Shown: positions 43,955 to 55,900 of the stretch, one piece after another | How positions within the stretch are numbered: the first letter of the stretch is position 1 | Layout: the number at the start of each line of letters is the position of its first letter | Source: Macrostomum hystrix | Lineage: Eukaryota; Platyhelminthes; Macrostomidae | Direction of reading: 5' to 3' | DNA length: 64,000 nt | Assembly (NCBI GenBank): GCA_950097015.1 | Contig: CATNEN010000041.1 | Coordinates: 2,459,501-2,523,500 of the forward strand | Notes under the pieces: generated by a model | What the model saw: only the letters and a program-made list of their open reading frames with translations | What the model was told of the DNA's origin: nothing | Databases searched by the model: none | Position numbers and translations under genes: made by a program

Positions 43955-46900
43955 GACACCGTACTATCAGAACTGTTGTTTTACTTCAGCATGCAGATAT
44001 AATTAACAAATTTAAATACAGTTAATTTGTTTTTCTCACAGGTACATTTGAGCTACGAGTGCAAATATTAAGTCGCAGCCTTTTAATTAGCCTAGTATTT
44101 TTGTTTTGGAATGGGCTGCTTGCTTGTAGCATGTTTATGTTTCCTCGGAGCCTGATTTGCCTATTCTGTGCGAGAGGCAGCTATTGCTTGTTTAGAAGCA
44201 ACACGCTTTCCCCAATTAGTTATCCTACTCCAGTTCTCCTCAAAATGATTCCCAATTCCCAGTCTTCCCTTTGTCCCGCCAACGCAGTGCCTGATCGACG
44301 CGCCCTTCCCAATCCTGACGGAGTCGATCTTGCTGCGCCAGCAGGGCCCGCGCCGCACCACCTCGGAGCCGCTGGCCCTGCTCACCATGCCGCCGCGAGG
44401 CTCAGCCGCCGCCCCGATGGCCAACAGCGTCTCCGACGCCGCTTCCGACATCGCCGCCGAGTTTTCAGCCGCCGCCTCCACGCTTGACGATACGCCGTCA
44501 TCCAACGCTGCAATCAACGCCGCCGTAGCCGCCGCAGCCGCCGTCGTCGCTGCCGCGTCCGCCGCCTCGCCGCAGCCGCCGCCTCCACCTCCGCCGCCGC
44601 CGCCAGCCAGGGCGCCATCGCTGGAGAGCTCCACGTTGCGGCACGAGGCCAAGCTGACGTGGCTGCTGTACACCCTGAGCGACCCACTCGTGAAGCTCTT
44701 CCACCGCCTGCGCCAGTTCCTCATGGGAGCCAGCTACATCCTCACCCTGGTCAGCATGATGGCCTGGAGCGTCACGTACGTGTCCTTCTGCACCCTGCCA
44801 TTCCTGTTGCTCTCCTGCCTGCTCTGGCTGTCTCCCGGCACCCGGCGTTTCACGCTCGGCCTGTCGCCACTGCTGGTCGTGTACTCCACCGGCCTGCTGC
44901 TAGCCAATTACGCCTTCAACTTCAACCTGCCTGAGGTCTACCTGGCCAGCAAGAACGAGTCCTCCTTTGCGCAAATCGGACTACAGGTGCGGCTCCACCA
45001 CACTGCCTACTGCCTAACTGTCTACCAATGCTCTACCCCATTGTCTACTCGTGCTCTACCCAACTGTCTACCATGGCCCTACCCCAATATCTACCACGGC
45101 CCTACTCCACTGTCTACCATGGCTCTACCCCACTGTCTACCATGGCTCTACCCCACTGTCTACCATGGCTCTACCCCACTGTCTACCATGGCTCTACCCC
45201 ACTGTCTACCATGGCTCTACCCCACTGTCTACCATGGCTCTACCCCACTGTCTACCATGGCTCTACCCCACTGTCTACCATGGCTCTACCCCACTGTCTA
45301 CCATGGCTCTACCCCACTCCGCCAGGTGTACGAGGCGCCTATGGTGACCTTTGCTGCCCAGCTCACATTCTGCTGCGTGTTCTACTTCACCCTGTGGACA
45401 TTTCTGTCCGAGCGGCGCCAGGGCGTCAGCCACGACACCCGGGCTGCGCTGGAGCTCTACCACCTGCGCGGACACTTGCTGAACCGGCGTCGGCGCAAGA
45501 CCATGGAGACCCTCATCATTGAGGTCATGTCCAAGTACTCGCTCATCATCTGCTGCACCTTCTGGGTGCTCATGTGCTCCCGCTCCGTGGTCAACATCTC
45601 CCACATCATCGTCATGGCCATCTTCCTTTACTTCATCATCACCTTCAGAGTGAGTTTTCGTTCAGGCTTGCAGAGCTTAGGCCGTCCTGAATATGAAGGG
45701 GCAGCCAAACCTGAAGTAGGAGGGGTAGCCAAACATCAGTAGGAGGGGTAGCAAAACCTGAAGTCGGAGGGGTAGCTAAGCCTGAAGTAGGAGGGGTAGC
45801 CAAACCTGAAGTCGGAGGGGTAGCTAAGCCTGAAGTAGGAGGGGTAGCCAAACCCGAAGTCGGAGGGGCAGCCAAACCTGAAGTAGGAGGGGTAGCCAAA
45901 CCTGAAGTAGGAGGGGTAGCCAAACCTGAAGTCGGAGGGGTAGCCAAACCTCAGTAGGAGGGGTAGCCAAACCTCAGTAGGAGGGGTAGCCAAACCTGAA
46001 GTCGGAGGGGTAGCCAAACCTGAAGTCGGAGGGGTAGCCAAACCTGAAGTCGGAGGGGTAGCCAAACCTGAAGTAGGAGAACTCTAGTCAGACTTAAAAG
46101 CAAACTTTTGCTGCTCACTAGCCTATTGATACCTGGCTCCCATCCGGTCCAAAGACTTAGCTGCCGACTGTCCTGCATTTCAGCTGTTCTATTCGTTCTG
46201 GCGACGGCAGCTGATCTTCTGCTTCTGGGGCATCATGCTGTACTCCATGCTGACCCTGCTGCTCATATATGCCTACCAGTTTCAGAGTGTGCCAGATTTC
46301 ATTCATCGACTCACTAAAATTGAGTCGGCCACGTAAGTTGCGCTTCTCTAGCGTGCGTTCTAAAATTTCTCCAAAGCCCTTTCTGATTGGTTGTATGCCC
46401 CAGAGCCCCGTCTGATTGGTTGTTTGCCCCAGAGGCCTGTCTGATTGGTTGTATGCCCCAGAGCCCCGTCTGATTGGTTGTTTGCCACAGAGGCCTGTCT
46501 GAATGGTTGTATGCCCCAGAGCCCCGTCTGATTGGTTGTTTGCCCCAGAGGCCTGTCTGATTGGTTGTTTGCCCCAGAGTCCTGTCTGATTGGTTGTTTG
46601 CCCCAGAGGCCTGTCTGATTGGTTGTATGCCCAGAGCCCCGTCTGATTGGTTGTTTGCCCCAGAGGCCTGTCTGATTGGTTGTTTGCCCCAGAGGCCTGT
46701 CTGATTGGTTGTATGCCCCAGAGCCCCGTCTGATTGGTTGTTTGCCCCAGAGGCCTGTCTGATTGGTTGTATGCCCTAGAGCCCCGTCTGATTGGTTGTT
46801 TGCCCCAGAGGCCTGTCTGATTGGTTGTTTGCCCCAGAGGCCTGTCTGATTGGTTGTATGCCCTAGAGCCCCGTCTGATTGGTTGTTTGCCCCAGAGGCC

Positions 46901-49900
46901 TGTCTGATTGGTCGTTTGCCCCAGAGGCCTGTCTGATTGGTTGTATGCCCTAGAGCCCCGTCTGATTGGTTGTTTGCCCCAGAGGCCTGTCTGATTGGTT
47001 GTTTACCCGAGAGCCCTGTCTGATTGGTTGTCTGCTCGAGAGCCCTGTCTGATTGGTTGTCTGCCCGAGAGGCCTGCCTGATTGGTTACTTGAGTGCCTG
47101 TTGAGCTTCTAAGAAAAATATTTGAATCGTGGCCACCCGCAGGCTGAAAGAGATCGGCATCGAGAAATACGAAACCCCGCAGCTGTTCCTCAACCTGCTG
47201 TTCCCAACGTCCTTTATCATTGTGATCATGATCCACGTGAAGAACTTCCACAAGACCTTCCTGCAGCTGTCCAACCTGCAGCCGAACCTGGACCCGTCCG
47301 CCACGGAGCAGCCGGTGCAGCAGCCGCAGTCCGCGCCAATGGCCAGCAGCTCCATCGAGCGTCCATTCGAAATCGACGTCGAATTGACGGCTCCGGCATT
47401 AAGCGACTCAGAAATTGATGACGACTTGGCAGATCCGGCGGCAGCTGCTGCGGCAACCGGAGTGTCCGCGGCCAGCGGCGGCGGCGGCGGAGCCGGCAAG
47501 CGGGGCACCTTCAATGCCAAGACGGCTGCTATTAGAAGGAGTGAGTGGGTAGTGGAAGTTCGGTTCTGAGAACTGTCCCAACTGTACAAGTCTCAGGTCT
47601 GAGAAGTATCTAAACTGTACAAGTCTCAGGTCTGAGAAGTATCTAAACTGTACAAGTCTAAGGTCCGAGAAGTATCTAAACTGTACAAGTCTAAGGTCTG
47701 AGAAGTATCTAAACTGTACAAGTCTAAGGTCCGAGAAGTATCTAAACTGTACAAGTCTAAGGTCTGAGAAGTATCTAAACTGTACAAGTCTAAGGTCTGA
47801 GAAGTATCTAAACTGTACAAGTCTAAGGTCCGAGAAGTATCTAAACTGTACAAGTCTCAGGTCTGAGAAGTATCTAAACTGTACAAGTCTCAGGTCTGAG
47901 AAGTGTCTAAACTGTACAAGTCTCAGGTCTGAGAAGTATCTAAACTGTACAAGTCTCAGGTCTGAGAAGTATCTAAACTGTACAAGTCTCAGGTCTGAGA
48001 AGTATCTAAACTGTACAAGTCTCAGGTCTGAGAAGTATCTAAACTGTACAAGTCTCAGGTCCGAGAAGTATCTAAACTGTACAAGTCTAAGGTCCGAGAA
48101 GTATCTAAACTGTACAAGTCTAAGGTCCGAGAAGTATCTAAACTGTACAAGTCTCATGTCTGAGAAGTATCTAAACTGTACAAGTCTCATGTCCGAGAAG
48201 TATCTAAACTGTACAAGTCTAAGGTCCGAGAAGTATCTAAACTGTACAAGTCTAAGGTCCGAGAAGTATCTAAACTGCACAATTTCCATTCCACACTGTG
48301 ATTCTGTCCTACTCATTCCAGCACTGCTCAAGACTCAGTCCTATGAGAATGCGGTCCTACGCCAGACCAAAAGTAAAAATATTCGCTGTGCCATGCTGAT
48401 CTACGAAGTAGCCTAGCTGTTCTGTATTAACCCTGTAACCAGACTAGCCTGTATTTGGTAGCGTGCCTTGGCATGTACGCATGTGTCGTTTCTGTTGTGG
48501 CTTGACTGTGTGACAAATTGGTTTCCAATTGATTGATTGATTAGCAACATCTGATTCTGTTGTGATATTCGCATTTAGCTGTAGTAGAAATGTATTTTTA
48601 TGAATACAAGTATCCACAAGTTGCTATGCTGTTTCATGTCGTTAATTAACATTGTGTTCTTCTGGCCAATGTGGCACGCTAGATGCTGACTAACAAACCT
48701 ATTTAGAGTCACACCGCCTTTCACTATTTATGTGAATATTTTTTCAACTGTTGGTGCTGTCACTGTCAGTCTGTAATGCTCCTGCTGCTGGGCGAAAGCT
48801 TTTTTAAGTATTTGTTTGTATCTTGCTTCGCTTGGCATGAGCGGTTGGATGAGATAGAGTGGGAAATCCGCTGAGAGATCTTGGAATCCGCTTAGAGATC
48901 TTGGAATCCGCTTAGAGATATTGGAATCCGCTTAGAGATCTTGGAATCCGCTTAGAGATCTTGGAATCCGCTGAGAGATATTGGAATCCGCTGAGAGATC
49001 TTGGAATCCGCTGAGAGATCTTGGAATCCGCTTAGAGATCTTGGAATCCGCTGAGAGATCTTGGAATCCGCTTAGAGATCTTGGAATCCGCTTAGAGATC
49101 TTGGAATCCGCTTAGAGATATTGGAATCCGCTTAGAGATCTTGGAATCCGCTTAGAGATCTTGGAATCCGCTTAGAGATCTTGGAATCCGCTTAGAGATC
49201 TTGGAATCCGCTTAGAGATCTTGGAATCCGCTGAGAGATCTTGGAATCCGCTTAGAGATCTTGGAATCCGCTGAGAGATATTGGAATCCGCTGAGGGATT
49301 TTGGAATTGGTAACTTAGGGATAAAGGAATCGGCTGAGGGATATGGGAATCGGCTCATGGATATGGAATCAGCTGAGTGGCATGGAATCAGCTGAAGGAT
49401 AATAGGAATCGACTGAGGGATATAGTAATCTGCTCAGTGGGCCAAGTAACCAAAGACTTGTCGGGAATCGGCTGAGACAGCTCACAGTCCCCTGTTTCTT
49501 CCGCCCGGCAGTGATCCGCAAGGACCTGAACGCGCTAATCGTGAAGGCCAATGCGCTCTACTCGCTCTATTCGAAGAAGTTCTCGCCGACCCTGTGGCGC
49601 TTCCTGGAGGTGCACTGGCACAAGGCGGTCGGCATGGTGATTGTGTGCACCGCCACCGGCCCCACCGATGCTGGGAACGTGCGTTGCCTTCCTGCATTTT
49701 TATTCGCAAGATTTCTATCCAACTGCCTTTGTCAGTCAATCAGAGAACTCGATTCAGACACCCACCCCAATCCCTAACATTGACAGTTCGAGGCGGCCAA
49801 CTTCATCTACATCGCCCTGCTGCCGCTCTACCTCGCCGCGCCGGACTTTGTCTCCGTGTTGTACTTGTTCTGGAGCGCCTTCCTCATCCTGGGCAAGATG

Positions 49901-52900
49901 ATCTACCAGCTCGGCCTCGTGCACACCGCCATCGACCGGCTGGTCGTCACCAACTGCACCGTGAGCTGATCTGCCTGAGCTGCCTTTAAAATCCTACCCT
50001 GCAGCTGGAAACACCCTCAGTCCCATCTGACACCTCCTACCCTGCAGCTGGAAACACCCTCAGTCCCATCTGACACCTCCTACCCTGCAGCTGGAAACAC
50101 CCTCAGTCCCATCTGACACCTCCTACCCTGCAGCTGGAAACACCCTCAGTCCCATCTGACACCTCCTACCCTGCAGCTGGAAACACCCTCAGTCCCATCT
50201 GACACCTCCTACCCTGCAGCTGGAAACACCTTCAGTCCCATCTGACACCTCCTACCCTTCAGCTGGAAACACCGTCAGTCCCATCTGACACCTCCTACCC
50301 TTCAGCTGGAAACACCTTCAGTCCCATCTGACACCTCCTACCCTTCAGCTGGAAACACCTTCAGTCCCATCTGACACCTCCTACCCTTCAGCTGGAAACA
50401 CCTTCAGTCCCATCTGACACCTCCTACCTCCTACATCTGACGCAGCTGAATTCAGCTGGAAACACCTTCAGTCCCATCTGACACCTCCTACCCTTCAGCT
50501 GGAAACACCCTCTGTCCCTTCAGCTCCTACCCTGCAGCTGGAAACACCCTCTGTCCCACCTGACACCTCCTACCCTTCAGCTGGAAACACCCTCTGTCCC
50601 TTCAGCTCCTACCCTGCAGCTGGAAACACCCTCTGTCCCACCTGACACCTCCTACCCTTCAGCTGGAAACACCCTCTGTCCCATCAGCTCCTACCCTGCA
50701 GCTGGAAACACCGTCAGTCCCATCTGACACCTCCTACCCTGCAGCTGGATCCTGAATCCACTGACACCTCAGTCGGACCTGACATCTCCCAAGTCTGACC
50801 CCTGATTCCCCTGACACCTTCAGTCGGACCTGACGCCGCCAGAGAAGGACTCAAACGCCACCTACCTGCCGACCCGCATGGACAACAACGCCAAGTACTT
50901 CGGCTTCTTCGTCACGGCTGACGGCGCCTTTTTCTCGTACATCATCCAGTACATGGCCATTGTGGTGTGCCTGGCCTTCCAGCACATAATCTCGCTGCAC
51001 CAGCGCAAGTACTACCTCAGCAACCCGCGCCCCATGCCCGGCATTGTGTTCCCCAACTTTGCCTTTGCCGACTTTGAGAAATTCTACCGGGCCCGCGTGA
51101 TCGCCACCAGCTCCGACTCGTCCACTGGCCTAGTTGGCACCCTGCTGAAACTGCTGGCCAACTTTGGCTGCTACAAGTTCGGCCTGGAGCTCACCTACAC
51201 GGCCACAGTGGTGGTCTCCTGCCTGCGCCTGGACATGTTCAGCTGCCTGTACATGCTGTTCCTGCTCATCTTCACCTTCATGCAGCGGAGCACAGTGCGC
51301 CGTCTCTGGGTGGCCTTCCGCCTGCTCCTGTGCTGCGCCTTCCTGGCCCAGTTCCTGCTGGCCTGTGGCTACCCGCCCATGCTCTGCCTGGAGTACCCCT
51401 GGTTCCGCAGCGCCCACCGCGCCCAGGCCAGCATTCGCTACGTGCGCACTGACAACTTCCGGCACTGGATGTTCCTGCCGGCCTACAATGCGCCCCCGCT
51501 GGCTCAGAAGCTCATTGGTGAGGCCTCGCTATTTTCTTTCACTTCTAGGATGATTGGGATGCCCGTGCGGCCCTGATATTTTCACTTGCTTCTCTCTTTT
51601 AGGCCCATATGAGATTTTCCCTTCTTTCTTGGTTATCCTGAAGTTGCCAATCTATCTCTGTCACTCCGCTCACATCACGCTCTGCTATGCCACTCTAAAA
51701 TTTTCACTCTCTACTATGTCACTCTGAAGTCTTCACTCTGCTATGTTTACTCTAAAAGCATCGCTCTCTGCTATGTCACTAAAATGTCATAGTAGTGACC
51801 ATGTTACTTCATTCAGAGTCACTCTAAAATCGTCACTCTTATCTGGCTCACTGTGCTGAATGAATTTCACACCCAGGTCACTCTTATCTGGCTCACTGTG
51901 CTGAATGAATTTCACACCCAGATCACTCTCATTCACTATTTCTCGTGGATTCGAACCCTCGCCCACTCCCGCCCTGTCCACCCACAGCCGACTACTTCCT
52001 GCTAGTCCTCGTTGCCTGCCAGCACCGCGTGTTCAAAGCGGAGGTGTACAACGGCGGTCCCGGCTACGACAGCTCCAACGACCCCGTGTGGCGCGACGTG
52101 GCACCGATGCTGCGCCTGCGCAACTCCTTCATGAACTCAAAGTGAGCAGCCGGAATAAGCACACATTCGATTCCTGAGCTTGTTTTGAAAAAAATCGTTA
52201 ATCCCTAAACTTCAGGTCGGCGGATTTGTTAATCCTTCTGTTCCGCCTAATCTTCTCCTGGATCTTCTGGGCCTGCCCCTTCCTTCTGCTGATCCTGGGC
52301 TTTCTGTCCTTCAACATGTTCTCCTTCCTGTACATCCTGACCGCCTTCTACTTCATCGGCAAGGGCCACCGCTTCCTGCTGCAGCAGCGCAAGAAGGTCA
52401 TCCAGCTGTGGAACGCGGCCCTCGGCCTCAACGTGTTCGTGGTGCTGTGCAAGTGCCTGCTGCAGATCATTGGCTGCTCGTTCCCAAACCGCAGCATCTC
52501 GGACTGGAAGCACCAGGTGTTCGGCATCCAGTGCCTCAACATGAAGGCCTTCACCGAGTATGCCATCGACAACTCCTGGGACAGCTCCGTGAACAATCCG
52601 GGTGAGTTCTGGCGCCCGGGCTCTGAGATTGCGTTGGGATCTGCTGTGGGTTCATTGGGATCTGCTGTGGGGTTTCATTGGGATCTGCTGTGGGGTTTCA
52701 TTGGGATCTGCTGTGGGTTCATTGGGATCTGCTGTGGGGTTTTATTGGGATCTGCTGTGGGGTTTTATTGGGATCTGCTGTGGGTTCATTGGGATCTGCT
52801 GTGGGGTTTTATTGGGATCTGCTGTGGGTTCATTGGGATCTGCTGTGGGGTTTTATTGGGATCTGCTGTGGGGTTTCATTGGGATCTGCTGTGGGGTTTT

Positions 52901-55900
52901 ATTGGGATCTGCTGTGGGGTTTCATTGGGATCTGCTGTGGGTTCATTGGGATCTGCTGTGGGGTTTTATTGGGATCTGCTGTGGGGTTTCATTGGGATCT
53001 GCTGTGGGGTTTCATTGGGATCTGCTGTGGGGTTTCATTGGGATCTGCTGTGGGTTCATTGGGATCTGCTGTGGGGTTTCATTGTGATCTGCTGTGGGTT
53101 CACTGGGATCTGCTGTGGGGTTTCACTGGGATCTGCTGTGGGGTTTCATTGGGATCTGCTGTGGGGTTTCATTGGGATCTGCTGTGGGGTTTTATTATAC
53201 TTTGTTGGGACGTTACTGGACACTATATCTTGGGCTAGGCAATTTGAGTATGAGCTGATCGGTCTGATCACAGTTTGAGCACACTGCAGCCAACCCACTC
53301 CGCATCATACAGGCATTGTGATGGACATGGTCTGCTTCATCTTCATGATAGTGCAGAAGCGGGTCTTCCTCACCACCTACTTCACCGAGGTGCGGCTGGA
53401 CACGGAGATCCAGAACTCCTTCACCTCCAAGGGCGCGCGCATTATCACGCTGTCGCTGAAGCGCCAGAAGGAGCAGAACCAGGCCGAGGAGCTCAACGAG
53501 GTCAAGTACATCCGGCGAAAGGTAGAGAATCTCAAATCTCGCAAGCGGCAGAAACGAGAGCTGACAGAGCATTTTCAGGTACCGACAACTTGGGGGCTGA
53601 CAGGGATCTCTCCCGTGTCTCATCTCTCCTGTGTCTCATCTCTACCGTGTCTCATCTCTACCGTGTCTCATCCCTCCTGTGTCTCATCTCTCCTGTGTCT
53701 CATCTCTCCCGTGTCTATCTCTACCGTGTCTCATCTCTCCTGTGTCTATCTCTCCCGTGTCTATCTCTACCGTGTCTCATCTCTCCTGTGTCTCATCTCT
53801 CCTGTGTCTCATCTCTCCCGTGTCTATCTCTCCCGTGTCTCATCTCTCCCGTGTCTATCTCTCCCGTGTCTATCTCTACCGTGTCTCATCTCTCCTGTGT
53901 CTCATCTCTCCTGTGTCTCATCTCTCCCGTGTCTATCTCTCCCGTGTCTATCTCTCCCGTGTCTCATCTCTCCCGTGTCTCATCTCTCCCGTGTCTCATC
54001 TCTCCCGTGTCTCATCTCTCCCGTGTCTCATCTCTCTCGTGTCTCTCATCTCTTGAGTTTTTCTTCGCTTGAGTTTCTCATCGCTTGAGTGTCTCATCTC
54101 TCCAGTGTCTCATCTCTAGTGTATTATCTCTCGTGTCCCATCACGTTGTGTCTCATGTCCATTGTGCCCCATATCAGCCAAGTTAAGCCAGCTCAAGCAA
54201 CGGGATGAATTGCTTTCTTCCCCAGGCCATCCGGTCCGGCACTCGCGACCTCTTCTACACGGTGGATGCCGACGGCAACAAGGTTTTGACCATAGACGAA
54301 TCCGCGGAGGACGAGCCGGATCCTCACTGGCAGCCGACCGCCGCCGAGAACCTCATCGAGCAGGGCCTGCTGAAGGCCACCGAGTTCGCGCAGAAGCCCG
54401 GCGAGATGATTCGCAAGACCATCAACACGCTGGGCCAGCGGCGCTACTCCCGCTCCGTGTCCATCAACGAGGATGAGCTCAAGCGGCTTGTGGCTGGCTC
54501 CACGCCCACGGCAGGCGCCGCCGCGGCAGCCGCCACCGCCTCCTCCGTCCTGTCTGGCGAAGAGCGCCAGTCACTGCTGCTTGCCGGGCCGACAATTCCC
54601 GAGGAGCTGGAGCTGGTGGTCGCCGCGGCAGCCGCTGCCGCCGCTGTCGCTGACGAGGCAGACGCTGCGACCGGCCTGACTGACCGGCCCATGCAGCTGC
54701 AGCTTCAAAACAGCCTTATCGAGGTGCCTCCGCCTCCAACCACGCCGGTGCTGAGTCCTAGCAGCACGCTGGTGGACCTCAACGAGGCGCTGCTCATGCG
54801 GAGTATTGGCAGCGACTATCGTCAGGTGAGCTCAGCAACGGTTCCCCTTGTACCTGCACATTCTTTCAATTTGTCTGATGATTCTCGGGTCTACTCAGAT
54901 CGGTGGTCTCTGTGGTTTCCTTGCAGTCTCCGGCGCCCACGGACTATCAGCGGCCTCCGCTGCAGCAGCATCTGCAGTCACCCGCTCAGCAGAAGCAGCT
55001 CCTGGTTCAACAGCAGCAGCAGCAGCAGCATCCGCCACCGCCGCCGGTTCGCGGCCTCGGCGACGTCGGCGATGGTAGCATCGGCCGGGGCCACCGCACC
55101 GCGGCCGGCTTCCATCCGGCCACTGCGACCGCCGTCCAGCTGTGCGAAGCCGGCCTGGCGATGCCGGGGGCGATCGGCGACTTCCATGACGATCGCGACT
55201 ACGATGCCGAGGAGCTGGAGGATGAGGAGGGCGCGGAGGCCGAGGGCCCGACGTCGCGCACCTGGAGCCTGGTCTGGTTCGTGGTCTCCGCGCTGGGCCG
55301 CAACCTGCTGGCCCTGCTGCGAGTCATCTGTCGCCTGCTGGACCGTGCCACCGCTGACTACCGCAAGATCAAGGACGAGATGATGCAGAGCAAGCTGGAC
55401 GCCAAGGACGAGCGCCTGGGCGAGTCGGTCGTGGACTCCCAGGGCTTCGGTGAGCTGAACATCCGGCCCTACCCGGAGGAGTGCATTCAAGATGATGACA
55501 CCTCGAGCGACGTGCCACTGGAGTCGCTGCCAGAGCCGCAGACTTTGGGCCAGGCGGCTGGCCAGCTGCTGCTGCTGCTGCAGTACCTGCTGTTCTCCCG
55601 CCTGACTCCGCTGTGCTACCTTGCCATGGTAACCTATCACCTGGTGAACTGCACCGTGTTCTCGCTGTCCTACCCGCTTGTGGTGTTCATGTGGGGCATG
55701 CTGTCCGTGCCCTTCCCCACCAAGCGCTTCTGGCTGTCCGCGATCGCCTACACCATGCTACTCATAGTAATCAAGTACGCGCTGCAGTTTACCGTCATCA
55801 AGAAGGAGCTCATCAGGGAGCTCCCGCACCGGAACCTTTCTTCACACGAGAAGTTCGCCGAGTGGTTCGCTAAGGAAATCGGCGCCACCAGCGACTATTC

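Noticed and set aside
47408-48331. Minus-strand ORF with LVQFRYFSDLR repeats
   Set aside because: 33-bp intronic array in Piezo; antisense and repeat-only.
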